A stretch of DNA of 44,520 nt from GAS188 sp044445965 (GCA_044445965.1 JBIOEJ010000036.1:1-44520), one strand, 5' to 3'. Counted from the stretch's first letter, positions 8,010 to 15,775 are shown. The notes: a model not told the origin generated them from the letters alone. Made by a program: numbers and translations.

Positions 8010-9314
8010 TCAGTGCGCCAGGGGCTGCACGCGGCGCACCACCTCGTCCATCGCCGCCTGCGGCTCCTTGGTGCCGAGCACCGCCGCCTGCATCTCCTCG
8101 ACGAAGATGTCGGCGGCGCGCGCCGACTCGTCAAAGGCCGGCAGGGGGACGCGGGCATATTTGAGCTCGGTCGCCTCGATCGCGGCGTAGGGCAGCTGCT
8201 TGATTATCTGCGGGTCGCGGTAGGTCGATGCGCGCACCGGCCCGTTGCCGTTGAGCGCCGCCTTCAGCGTGTTCTCCTTGGAAACGAGCTCGCGGATGAG
8301 GCCCCACGCAGCCTCCCTGTTGTCCGAATTCCTCGGAATGGCGAAGCACCAGAACTCGGTCTTGACCGGGGCCGATTCGAAGCGCGGCTTGAGCGCGGCC
8401 GCAACCGGCACGACCGCCGCCTTGATCTTGCCGGGGAACTTGGACTTGGTCGGATCATTGTAGAATTGCGTGCGACTGAGGCCGTTGAAGGTCATCGCCG
8501 CCCGGCCGCTCGCCATCCAGGTGTTGACGTCCTCGTCCTTGATCTGGATGAAACTGTGCGGCAGCACGCCCTCCTTGTAGAAGTCGCGCAGCACGGTGAT
8601 CGCCTTGACCATCGCCGGCTGGTTGGCGACCACCTTGAGGTCCTGGTTGATGAAGTCGCCGTCCCAGGCGCGCGCCACATCGACGACGTTGGGATAGATT
8701 TGGCCCGAGATCACGAAGCCGGAGACCTGACTCCCGTCGGCGCGCGTGTAGGTCATCTTGCGCGCGATCTCGATGAACTCCTCGATCGTGCTCGGCGGGC
8801 CGGCGATCCCGCGCTCGGCGAAGAGCTCGGCATTGTAGTGCATGCCCGAGGTCGAATGGCGAAACGGCACGGCGTAGAGCTTGCCGTCGAAAGTCATCGC
8901 CTTGAGCAGGCCTGGAAAGATATCGGCCATGTCCTCGAGCGGCTGCGCCTTGATGTACTGGTCGAGCGGCTCGAAGAGGCTGGTGATGCGAGGCACGGCG
9001 CGGGCATTGAGCAAGGTCGCGACGTCGATCGACGTGCGCGCCAGGCTGGCCTCGCGGAACAGCCGCTCATGCAGCGGGTTGGTTTCGAGCGTCACCCAGT
9101 TGAGCGCGATGCCTGTGCGGGTGCGCCAGGCTTGCGTGATGTCGCCCGCCTGGGCGCCGGTCGCGACCGACTGGATCACCGGATGGGCGAGCAGCGTCAG
9201 CGATTGCGGCGTTGCCGCCGGCGCCCGGCTCGGCCGGACCATGCCGGCGGCGGCAAGGCCGGCGAGGACGCCCCGCCGGCTGACCCGTTCAGATATCGCG
9301 CGCTGCCGTGTCAC
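8010..9314 (-). CDS. Extracellular solute-binding protein of a CUT1-type ABC transporter
   Basis: A periplasmic binding protein of 434 residues. The N-terminus carries a twin-arginine pattern (VSRRGVLAGLAAAG), and the signal should end near RAPAATPQS, so Tat export is likely. The mature part is a family-1 sugar-type binding protein (AVPFRHSTSGMHYNAELFAERGI and AAMTFNGLSRTQFYNDP). The start is a GTG at 9314 preceded by GGGAGGG with good spacing, and it overlaps the end of the upstream rpiR-type gene by 26 bases. It leads the operon binding protein, PLP enzyme, enolase remnant, permease, permease. CUT1 systems carry sugars, polyols and sometimes other organics; the ligand is unknown. Confidence 0.9.
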   Translation of the reverse strand: MTRQRAISERVSRRGVLAGLAAAGMVRPSRAPAATPQSLTLLAHPVIQSVATGAQAGDITQAWRTRTGIALNWVTLETNPLHERLFREASLARTSIDVATLLNARAVPRITSLFEPLDQYIKAQPLEDMADIFPGLLKAMTFDGKLYAVPFRHSTSGMHYNAELFAERGIAGPPSTIEEFIEIARKMTYTRADGSQVSGFVISGQIYPNVVDVARAWDGDFINQDLKVVANQPAMVKAITVLRDFYKEGVLPHSFIQIKDEDVNTWMASGRAAMTFNGLSRTQFYNDPTKSKFPGKIKAAVVPVAAALKPRFESAPVKTEFWCFAIPRNSDNREAAWGLIRELVSKENTLKAALNGNGPVRASTYRDPQIIKQLPYAAIEATELKYARVPLPAFDESARAADIFVEEMQAAVLGTKEPQAAMDEVVRRVQPLAH

Positions 9315-10236
9315 GATCGAACCCTCCCTGCTTGGTGTGGCTCCGGCGCCGCCCCGTGGTGATCGGCGGTCGGGCGGTCCTTCGGCGGAGCGCGATGCGC
9401 CGATCCGCCAGGCTGTCCTTGACGCGCCGGATCTCGGCGACTGCGCCCGCCCCGGCCGCCAGCGCCACCGCCGTCGACAGGATGTCGACGACGACGAGAT
9501 GGGCGAGGCGCGAGGTCATCGGCGCATAGGTCTCGGTGTCCTCGGGCGTGTCGACCGCGAGGAGATGGCGGCTGGCCGCGGCGAGCGGCGATCCGCTGCG
9601 CGTCACGGCGACAACGGTCGCCCCCGATGCCGCCGCGACCTCGGCGCTGCGCACCGTGTCCTTGATGGCGCCCGTATGGGAAAAGCAGAGGGCGACATCG
9701 CCCGGCCGGAGCGTCACCGCCGACATGGTCTGCAGGTGCGCGTCGGGATAGGCGAGCGTCGGCCGCCCGAGACGCATCAGCTTCTGCTGCGCATCGAGCG
9801 CGACGATGCCCGACGCGCCGACCCCGTAGCAATCGATGCGGCGCGCCGCCGCCAGCACCGCCACCACCTGCCCCAGCACGGCGGCATCGAGCCCGGCGCC
9901 GGTCTCGATGAGCGCCTTCGCGCTCGATTGCACGATCTTGTGGACTACCCGGTCGAGCGTGTCGCCGAGCGCCACCTCCTGGTGCACATAGGGCACGCCG
10001 GCGGCCAGGCTCTGCGCCAGGCGGATCTTGAAATCGGGAAAGCCGCTGCAACCCAGGCTGCGGCTGAAGCGCAGGATGGTCGGCTCGCTGACCGCGGCCC
10101 GCCTTGCGGCGTCGGTCAGCGCCATCCGCGTGATCGCCTCGGGCGCCGCCAGCACGACATCGGCGACGCGCTGCTCCGACGGCCTGAGCGCTGCCTTCAT
10201 CTGCCGTACGTAATCGAGCATGGGGCGATCGGTCAT
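9289..10236 (-). CDS. RpiR/MurR family transcriptional regulator (HTH + SIS)
   Basis: A 315-residue regulator. The N-terminal RpiR HTH (residues about 5-75) is visible in LRPSEQRVADVVLAAP and SEPTILRFSRSLGCSGF. The C-terminal SIS sugar-phosphate isomerase-like domain spans about residues 110-260, with YGVGASGIVALDAQQKLMRLG and CFSHTGAIKDTVRSAEVAAASGA. Such proteins sense a phosphorylated sugar or related effector. The gene is directly upstream of and overlaps the ABC binding-protein gene, so it probably controls that operon. A perfect palindrome, TGTAGTT-T-AACTACA, lies three bases upstream of its ATG, which suggests autoregulation. The last about 30 residues are basic and extend beyond the usual family end. 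Confidence 0.92.
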   Translation of the reverse strand: MTDRPMLDYVRQMKAALRPSEQRVADVVLAAPEAITRMALTDAARRAAVSEPTILRFSRSLGCSGFPDFKIRLAQSLAAGVPYVHQEVALGDTLDRVVHKIVQSSAKALIETGAGLDAAVLGQVVAVLAAARRIDCYGVGASGIVALDAQQKLMRLGRPTLAYPDAHLQTMSAVTLRPGDVALCFSHTGAIKDTVRSAEVAAASGATVVAVTRSGSPLAAASRHLLAVDTPEDTETYAPMTSRLAHLVVVDILSTAVALAAGAGAVAEIRRVKDSLADRRIALRRRTARPPITTGRRRSHTKQGGFDRDTAARDI

Positions 10237-10238
10237 CC

Positions 10239-10253
10239 TGTAGTTTAACTACA
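10239..10253. promoter_or_regulatory. Candidate RpiR operator
   Basis: TGTAGTT (10239-10245), centre T, AACTACA (10247-10253) is a perfect 7-base inverted repeat just upstream of the regulator's ATG. A second TGTAGTT half followed by TTTC-AACA lies at 10301-10315, so two sites may flank the divergent intergenic region. The assignment to the RpiR protein is inferred from position. Confidence 0.55.
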
Positions 10254-10317
10254 AGACTGCCTCGGACACAACTCCTCCATTGACCCGAACGGGGCGTCTA
10301 TGTAGTTTTTCAACATC

Positions 10318-10500
10318 ATGCAGGCGCGATTTGACTTCGCGGTCATCGGCGGTGGCGTTGCCGGCCTGTCGGCCGCCTCCGGGTTGGCGGCGCATGGCCT
10401 TGTCGTGCTGCTCGAGCGCGAGCCGGAACTTGCCCGTCGAGCGAGCGGCCGCTCCGTCGCGATGTTCTCGGCGCCTTCCGGCAACCCTATGATGCGGGCG
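10318..10500 (+). pseudogene. N-terminal stub of an FAD-dependent amine/D-amino-acid oxidase (DadA-like)
   Basis: The first about 60 codons encode a dinucleotide-binding start, FDFAVIGGGVAGLSAASGLA, then VVLLERE and a GRSVAMFSA region followed by GNPMMRALARDGR. This matches the beginning of DAO-family flavoproteins. After about base 10500 the similarity ends, and the frame merely runs on as an arginine-rich shadow of the next gene. Intact members have about 370-430 residues, so only the FAD-binding tip remains. It is read toward the unrecognised pair, whose RBS and start follow at 10540-10555. With the PLP enzyme and the enolase remnant, it suggests that an amine or amino-acid catabolic cluster is decaying here. 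Confidence 0.7.
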
Positions 10501-10552
10501 CTCGCCCGTGACGGCCGAGATTCGCAACCGGCTGCAATAGAGGAGAACGCCC

Positions 10553-11440
10553 ATGGCCGAGCTGTCCGAGGCTCTCGTGCGCGCCTGGCGACAGGCCGAT
10601 CCGCGCCTCAGCCGTTTCGATCCGCTGCCGCGCATCATCGCCTTCGACGATTTCGACCGCGGCTTTTGCGGCTGGACGCAGCTCGTCGGCAACTACGAGC
10701 ACTCGCTCGATGTGATGCTGCCCGGCTACGCGCAGCACAGCGCCGCCATGCTGAGCTCGTGCACCGCTTGGGAGTTCGGCAGCCATGGCGGCTTCGACGG
10801 CACCTATTCGTTGAAGGTCGCGACCAGGCCGCGGCGGGGCGCGCAGAACGTTGCCATCAAGCGCCTGACTTTCCGGCGGCGCGGCCCGATCCGGCTCGAG
10901 TTCTACTTCACCTTCAAGCCCGAGGCGAGCGAACTGCGCCTGTCGGAGACCGACGTACGCTCGGTCGGCTTTCTCTACGATCTGCAGAGCGGCGACCAGG
11001 ATGCCGACGCCTTGCGCATCATGCCGCACATGCGGTTCCTCAACGCGCTCGCGGGCGAGCATGTACAAAAATGGCAGTTCAAGCGCCGCACGACGCCGTT
11101 CAAGCCGCTCGGCAATGATAACAAGACGGTGACGCACTACCACCTCAGCCCCGAGGACTGGGAGGATTTGCCGGGCGGCGAGCAGCGGCTCTGCTACAAC
11201 GAAATCCCGACCAAGATCAATTGGCACTACGCCGCCTTCGATTTCGACCTGGAGACGTGGCGGGCGACCCATTTCCGCTGCAACGACCGGGTCTTCGACG
11301 TTGCTGCCAGCGAGCCGATCCGCATCCCGGGCATGCGCAACCTCTGGTGTATGCTCAACCTCGCCTTCTTCGCCGAGACGGACACGGACAAGCGCGCTTT
11401 CTTCTATATCGACTCGGTCTGCCTGTCGGGGGATTTCTGA
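10553..11440 (+). CDS. Unrecognised cytoplasmic protein, probable beta-rich fold
   Basis: A 295-residue protein that I do not recognise with confidence. It has no signal peptide or membrane segment. It begins with about 30 variable residues and then FDDFDRGFCGWTQLVGNYEH, GGFDGTYSLKVATRP, long alternating strands (IRLEFYFTFKP) and a C-terminus FFYIDSVCLSGDF. Alternating hydrophobic strands, aromatic residues and the closing FYIDSVxLSG strand suggest a jelly-roll or lectin-like beta sandwich, but this is inference. The start ATG is preceded by GAGGAG (10540-10545). It overlaps the next small gene by one base (TGATG), so the two form a unit, placed divergently from the RpiR/ABC operon and behind the oxidase stub. 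A role connected with the transporter's ligand is possible but not shown. Confidence 0.75.
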   Translation: MAELSEALVRAWRQADPRLSRFDPLPRIIAFDDFDRGFCGWTQLVGNYEHSLDVMLPGYAQHSAAMLSSCTAWEFGSHGGFDGTYSLKVATRPRRGAQNVAIKRLTFRRRGPIRLEFYFTFKPEASELRLSETDVRSVGFLYDLQSGDQDADALRIMPHMRFLNALAGEHVQKWQFKRRTTPFKPLGNDNKTVTHYHLSPEDWEDLPGGEQRLCYNEIPTKINWHYAAFDFDLETWRATHFRCNDRVFDVAASEPIRIPGMRNLWCMLNLAFFAETDTDKRAFFYIDSVCLSGDF

Positions 11441-11778
11441 TGATCCGGGAAAGCCACAACGCGGTCGTCGCGCGTAACGAGGAATGGCGCGGCTCGATCG
11501 CCACCGAGCCTTACGAGGTCGGTTGGGCGGGCGAGGCGATCGTCTTCGTGCGCGCGCTCAGCGTCGAAGGGGCGGCGGCCGGGATCGAAGCGCGCGTGCA
11601 AATCTCGCCCGACGGCATGCGCTGGGTCGACGAGGGCGCGCGCTTCGAGCTGCCGGCGCGCGCCGACGAGGTGACCTTCGCCCGCGTCGCCCATTTCGGC
11701 AACTGGCTGCGCATCGTGGCGGAGCTGCCGGACGGCGCCCGGATCCACCCGGTGGTGACGATCAGTCTGAAGGCCTGA
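11440..11778 (+). CDS. Small unrecognised beta-rich protein, partner of the preceding gene
   Basis: 112 residues from ATG 11440, whose A is the last base of the upstream TGA. There is no signal peptide. The sequence alternates hydrophobic strands (EAIVFVRALSVEG, ARVQISPDGMRWVDEG, FGNWLRIVAELPDG, HPVVTISLKA), typical of a single small beta-sandwich domain; the ISPDGxxW turn occurs in many such domains. I cannot name the family. The stop-start overlap implies a two-gene translational unit with the 295-residue protein and so probably a shared job, perhaps a complex. A longer frame opens at 11221 but overlaps the first gene completely and is rejected as the start. Confidence 0.7.
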   Translation: MIRESHNAVVARNEEWRGSIATEPYEVGWAGEAIVFVRALSVEGAAAGIEARVQISPDGMRWVDEGARFELPARADEVTFARVAHFGNWLRIVAELPDGARIHPVVTISLKA

Positions 11779-12034
11779 TGCCGCCGAGAGCATCCGCCAA
11801 CGCCACCCGGCGCCTTCAACGCCTTGTCGCATCGGGACGGCAAGATCTCGCTCCGACTGGCAGGCATCCGGCCACGCCGCGTGACGGGTTGGGGAAGCCT
11901 GTTCGGCCTCGATGTCTGCGGCCGCAAGTGAGACCCTGGGCAATCCTGGGCACGTTCCCCTTGTGCGACGCAGCAAGTCTTCGTTATCGTCAATGAATTA
12001 TCTCGACACGAAAGGCTCGGCCTGGCTGTATCTT

Positions 12035-12050
12035 CGCTGTATTTACAGCG
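12035..12050. promoter_or_regulatory. Inverted repeat in the 294-base gap between convergent genes
   Basis: CGCTGTA (12035-12041), TT, TACAGCG (12044-12050): perfect 7-base arms. The surrounding gap 11779-12072 lies between convergent genes and holds nothing else that I recognise. It could be a small terminator hairpin or a protein site. Confidence 0.3.
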
Positions 12051-12072
12051 GGCGCTAGGTGGCAGCTTCGCC

Positions 12073-12894
12073 TCACGCGGCCCGGCGGAGCGCGCCTTCC
12101 TCATGGCCCCGCAGGATGCGATCGGCGAACTCAGCGACCGCCCTCGAGGTCGTCTCGGGCGCCTCGCGATGCGGCGAATGGCCGACGCCCTCGATCAAGG
12201 CGACATCGACCGGGCAGTAGCATTCCTCCTGGGCGATCTCGATCTGGCGCGTGGTGCCGTATTGATCCTTCTCGCCCTGCACGATCTGGATGGGTACGCG
12301 GATATAGCCGAGCGATTCCGAGATATCCCAGGCCTTGAAACGAGGGTCGAGCCAAGCGTCGTTCCAGCCCAGGAAAGCGTTGTCGACATGCCGGTGCCAG
12401 CGGGCGAGCTTGCCCTTGAGATCGCCCGTCTCATAGGCACGCTTCGCCTTCTCGATGGCGGCGAGCCCCATATCCTCGACGACGAAATGCGGCGCGATCA
12501 GGATCAAGCCGCGAATACGATGATCCTGGACGCCCCCCGCATAGAGCGCAGCGATCGAGGCGCCGTCCGAATGGCCGAGCAGCAAGCCGCGACGAAAGCC
12601 GATCGCGTCCAGGAGCTCGGGGAGCACGATGAAGGCCTCGTCATCCATATAGGTCAGGGGACGCGGCAGCCTGACGGGGCTCGAAGCGCCATAGCCCGCC
12701 CGCGCATAGGCGAAGATGCTCGCCCCGGTCGCCGCCGCGAGCTTGTCGGGGAAATCTCCCCACAGACCGACCGATCCCAACCCTTCATGCAGCATCACGA
12801 TCGTCGCGGTCTCGGCCGGAGGCGGGCCGATCAGCCGGTACTCGAGATCATGTCCCGCGACATGCAGCATTCCGGATGAGTGCACTCTTGCCAT
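12073..12894 (-). CDS. Alpha/beta hydrolase fold enzyme
   Basis: A 273-residue cytoplasmic hydrolase. The nucleophile elbow is GHSDGAS (Ser109), the oxyanion region MLHEGLGS (residues 34-41), the acid is in VQGEKDQYG and the histidine in EGVGHSPH. All three catalytic positions are therefore present. The sequence resembles the broad carboxylesterase/3-oxoadipate enol-lactonase-like group, but general members of this fold cannot be assigned a substrate by eye. It is transcribed alone, away from the tRNA gene 43 bases upstream, and converges on the unrecognised pair. The very end (EEGALRRAA) is variable. Confidence 0.88.
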   Translation of the reverse strand: MARVHSSGMLHVAGHDLEYRLIGPPPAETATIVMLHEGLGSVGLWGDFPDKLAAATGASIFAYARAGYGASSPVRLPRPLTYMDDEAFIVLPELLDAIGFRRGLLLGHSDGASIAALYAGGVQDHRIRGLILIAPHFVVEDMGLAAIEKAKRAYETGDLKGKLARWHRHVDNAFLGWNDAWLDPRFKAWDISESLGYIRVPIQIVQGEKDQYGTTRQIEIAQEECYCPVDVALIEGVGHSPHREAPETTSRAVAEFADRILRGHEEGALRRAA

Positions 12895-12937
12895 TCGACC
12901 ATCCGTTACGGATCGCCCGCCAGTCCGACGAAAAGCA

Positions 12938-13013
12938 TGGTGGGCCTGGCAGGACTCGAACCTGCAACCAGACCGTTATGAGCGGCCGGCTCTAACCATT
13001 GAGCTACAGGCCC
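12938..13013 (-). tRNA. tRNA with CAU anticodon, probably tRNA-Ile2
   Basis: A 76-base cloverleaf with encoded CCA. The acceptor GGGCCTG pairs with CAGGCCC over 7 bp. The D-arm contains AGCTCAATGGTTAGAGC, the anticodon loop reads CTCATAA (anticodon CAU) and the T-arm GCAGGTTCGAGTCCTGC pairs fully. CAU is shared by Met and by the lysidine-modified Ile2 tRNA. The GGTTAGAGC D-loop and the overall body resemble bacterial Ile2 (ileX type) more than elongator or initiator Met, so Ile2 is preferred. It stands alone between the hydrolase gene and the branched-chain binding protein. Confidence 0.9.
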
Positions 13014-13240
13014 GTGGGATCGATTCCGCCTCGTTAGACAGTCCGCAGCGCGATGGCAACGGCCGCGACTGGGACGCAGACTCCTCGTGGCCCCTTCGCG
13101 ATGCGCTCGAGGCGACCGACTTTAGTCGAAGCAGGCCCCCCTTTACGCGAACGCCACGCAATGCGACTTTAGCCCGCAAACGGCGTTCGGCCGCGTCCGG
13201 CCGCGCGTCTCGAAAGAATGGCTTCAAGGGAGGTCACGTC

Positions 13241-14593
13241 ATGCGGTGGATGAATGAGATCAACGCGACGGCGGCGGCGGGGCTCGCGGCCGCCCTCATC
13301 CTGGGCGCTGGAGCATTGGGCGCCGCGCCTCCGGCCTTTGCCGAGGATTCGATCTACGTGCCGCTCTTCACCTACCGCACCGGCCCCTTCGCGGGCTCGG
13401 GCACGCCGGTGGCGGACGGCATGCACGACTATCTCGAGATGCTGAACCAGCGCGATGGCGGCATCGGCGGCGTCAAGCTCGTCATCGAGGAATGCGAGAC
13501 CGGCTACGACACCAAGAAGGGCATCGAGTGCTACGAGGCGGTGAAGAGCAAGGGCCCGGTCATGGTCAATCCCTGGTCGACGGGCATCACCTTGCCGCTG
13601 ATCCCGAAGGCCGCGGTCGACAAGATCCCGATCCTGTCGATGGCCTATGGGCTCTCCGCCTCGGCGATGGGCGACACCTTCCCTTGGATCTTCAACCCGC
13701 CCAACACCTATTGGGACGGGCTCTCGATGATCCTGCGCTACATCGCCGACAAGGAAGGCGGCCTCGACAAGCTGAAGGGGAAGACTATCGGCTATCTCTA
13801 TCTCGATGCCGGCTACGGCAAGGAGCCGATCCCGATGTTCGAAGCCTTCGCCAAGGATGTCGGCTTCACCTTGAAGATGTATCCGGTGGCCTTCGGCGAT
13901 CTCCAGAACCAGTCCTCGCAGTGGCTGAATGTGCGCCGCGACAAGCCCGACTACGTGGTCATGTATGGCTGGGGGGCGATGAACGGCACGGCCATCAAGG
14001 AGGCGGCGCGCATCAGCTATCCGATGGACAAGTTCATCTCCATCTGGTGGCCGGGCGATGACGATGCGCGCGGCGCCGGCGATGCCGCCAAGGGCTTCAA
14101 GATCTTGAACTGGCACGCGACGGGGGCCAATTTCCCGGCGATCCAGGATATCCTCAAGACCGTCGTCGAGAAGGGCAAGAGCCAGGTCGCCTCGAAGGAC
14201 AAGGTCGGCGATGTTCTCTACAACCGCGGTGTCTATAACTCGATGCTGATCGCCGAGGCCATCACCAACGCCCAGAAGCTCACCGGCAAGAAGGTCGTGA
14301 CGGGCGAGGATGTGCGGCGGGGGCTCGAGACGATCGATCTCACGCCGGAGCGCTTGAAGCAGCTCGGCTTCGAGGGCTTCACCGGGCCCCTGCGCCTCAC
14401 CTGCTCGGACCATAATGGCCACCGCCCGACCTTCATGCAGGAATGGGACGGCCAGAAATGGGTGAAGGCCTCTGGCGACCTGCCTTCCATGAGCGACAAG
14501 GTCATGCCGCTCATCGATGCGGCGGCGAAGGACTACGCCGAGAAGAATGCCGGCTGGCCGAAGCGCAGCGAGACTTGCGACAAGGCTTCTTGA
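13241..14593 (+). CDS. Branched-chain amino-acid-type ABC transporter substrate-binding protein (LivK-like)
   Basis: A periplasmic binding protein of 450 residues. The Sec signal peptide has a long hydrophobic core (AAAGLAAALILGAGALGAA) and a likely cut at AFA-EDS (about residue 34). The mature part is a type I periplasmic fold (YRTGPFAGSGTPVADGMHDYLEMLN, ECETGYDTKKG, YGWGAMNGTAIKEAARISYP). ATG 13241 follows AAGGGAGG (13226-13233); the much longer open frame back to 12716 crosses the tRNA and is not real. Proteins of this cluster often bind aromatic or other non-standard ligands rather than leucine. Downstream, after a repeat element, comes one LivF-type ATPase; LivH, LivM and LivG are absent from the window. 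Confidence 0.93.
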   Translation: MRWMNEINATAAAGLAAALILGAGALGAAPPAFAEDSIYVPLFTYRTGPFAGSGTPVADGMHDYLEMLNQRDGGIGGVKLVIEECETGYDTKKGIECYEAVKSKGPVMVNPWSTGITLPLIPKAAVDKIPILSMAYGLSASAMGDTFPWIFNPPNTYWDGLSMILRYIADKEGGLDKLKGKTIGYLYLDAGYGKEPIPMFEAFAKDVGFTLKMYPVAFGDLQNQSSQWLNVRRDKPDYVVMYGWGAMNGTAIKEAARISYPMDKFISIWWPGDDDARGAGDAAKGFKILNWHATGANFPAIQDILKTVVEKGKSQVASKDKVGDVLYNRGVYNSMLIAEAITNAQKLTGKKVVTGEDVRRGLETIDLTPERLKQLGFEGFTGPLRLTCSDHNGHRPTFMQEWDGQKWVKASGDLPSMSDKVMPLIDAAAKDYAEKNAGWPKRSETCDKAS

Positions 14594-14614
14594 AGGCGTG
14601 AGGCGCCCGAGCTA

Positions 14615-14857
14615 CACCTCTCCCCTTGCGGGAGAGGTCGACCAAAAGGACGCGCTCCGCGCGTCCTTATTCATGTTCGACGCCCGACGCACCCCGTCGG
14701 GCTTCTGGGCGAAGCCGAAGCGGCGGGCGAGGGGTCCTTCCAGCGTGGCACCGACTCCTCACCCGATCCTTTCGCGCCATAGCGGCAAGCGGACGCTTGC
14801 TGCGTCACAGCAAGCTATGGCGCTTCAGGATCGACCTCTCCGGCAAGGGGAGAGGTG
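14615..14857. repeat. Palindromic repeat element, family 1 (243 bases), between livK-like and livF-like genes
   Basis: The element begins CACCTCTCCCCTTGCGGGAG and ends with the inverse, CTCTCCGGCAAGGGGAGAGGTG. Inside are nested palindromes, for example GCGCCATAGC (14774-14783) with GCTATGGCGC (14814-14823), and a CCCGACG/CGTCGGG hairpin. It fills almost the whole 318-base gap 14594-14911. Related copies are at 37153-37355 and 40321-40464, with a partial copy at 22037-22072. There is no coding content; a transcript through it would be strongly folded. Confidence 0.8.
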
Positions 14858-14911
14858 CGCGCAGCGATCGGTGTTGCAGCGCTTTCAGGTCGGTCGCCGC
14901 GAGGCCTTGTC

Positions 14912-15748
14912 GTGGGGGTCTTGATCTCGAACGACGCTTCGTCCGCCCCGCCGATCCTCTCGGTGAACAATATCGAGGTGATCTACAACCATGTCGTGCT
15001 GGTGCTGAAGGGAGTGTCGCTCGCGGTGCCGCGCGGCGGCATCGTCGCCATCCTCGGCGCCAACGGGGCCGGCAAGACGACGACCCTCAAGGCAATCTCC
15101 AACCTGCTGCATGCCGAGCGCGGCGAAGTGACCAAGGGCTCGATCGAGTTCGACGGGGCGCGCATCGACAAGCTCACGCCGAACGAGCTGGTGCGCCGCG
15201 GCTGCATCCAGGTCATGGAGGGCCGCCACTGCTTCGCCCATCTGACGATCGAGGAGAATCTGTTGACCGGGGCCTTCACGCGGCGGGATGGGCGCGCCGC
15301 CGTCAAGGCGGATATGGAAGCGGTCTACGGTTATTTCCCCCGGCTCAAGGAGCGCCGCTCGGCGCTCGCCGGTTATACCTCGGGCGGCGAGCAGCAGATG
15401 TGCGCTCTCGGCCGCGCCATGATGGCGAGGCCGCGCATGATCTTGCTCGACGAGCCTTCGATGGGCCTTGCGCCGCGCATCGTCGAAGAGATTTTCGAAA
15501 TCGTTCGCGTCCTCAATGCCCGTGAGGGCGTATCGTTCCTGGTGGCCGAGCAAAACACCAATATGGCGCTGCAGCACGCGACTTACGGCTACATCCTGGA
15601 GACCGGACGGGTCGTCATGGATGGCGAGGCGCGGGCCTTGCGCGAGAACGAGGACGTGAAGGAATATTATCTCGGCATCGGTGGCGAAGGCCGCAAGAGC
15701 TTCCGCGACGTCAAGAGCTATAAGCGCCGCAAGAGATGGCTCACTTGA
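14912..15748 (+). CDS. Branched-chain amino-acid-type ABC transporter ATP-binding protein (LivF-like)
   Basis: An ABC ATPase of about 278 residues on the cytoplasmic face of an importer. Walker A is GANGAGKTT, the signature is TSGGEQQM, Walker B is RMILLDEPS, and the switch position is Gln (VAEQN) as usual in LivF proteins. The C-terminal tail GRKSFRDVKSYKRRKRW is basic and typical of one LivF subgroup. The start is uncertain: GTG 14912 has GAGG at 14901-14904, TTG 14921 is an alternative, and the family similarity begins at PILSVNNIEVIYN. It shares direction with the binding protein, but a 243-base palindromic element separates them. Permeases and the LivG partner must be elsewhere. Confidence 0.92.
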   Translation: MGVLISNDASSAPPILSVNNIEVIYNHVVLVLKGVSLAVPRGGIVAILGANGAGKTTTLKAISNLLHAERGEVTKGSIEFDGARIDKLTPNELVRRGCIQVMEGRHCFAHLTIEENLLTGAFTRRDGRAAVKADMEAVYGYFPRLKERRSALAGYTSGGEQQMCALGRAMMARPRMILLDEPSMGLAPRIVEEIFEIVRVLNAREGVSFLVAEQNTNMALQHATYGYILETGRVVMDGEARALRENEDVKEYYLGIGGEGRKSFRDVKSYKRRKRWLT

Positions 15749-15751
15749 GCC

Positions 15752-15775
15752 AACGCCTTGTCTTGTCGGCGTTTT
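15752..15775 (+). terminator. Weak terminator-like hairpin after the livF-like gene
   Basis: AACGCC (15752-15757) and GGCGTT (15768-15773) with a 10-base loop, running into TT. It is four bases after the stop codon. The remaining gap to lptC (15776-16005) shows no other feature beyond the GAGGAGGGG ribosome site before the lptC start. Confidence 0.35.

Noticed and set aside
7881..9362. A 493-residue plus-strand frame over the CUT1 binding protein
   Set aside because: Antisense shadow; the minus strand carries the ribosome site, the Tat signal and the family fold.
10501..11118. Continuation of the oxidase-stub frame as a 266-residue protein
   Set aside because: After about base 10500 it becomes an Arg/Ala-rich frame-shifted reading of the 295-residue gene, with no oxidase similarity.
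12716..13240. An upstream extension of the LivK-like frame
   Set aside because: It would run through the CAU tRNA gene and the start of the hydrolase; the ribosome site and signal peptide fix the start at 13241.
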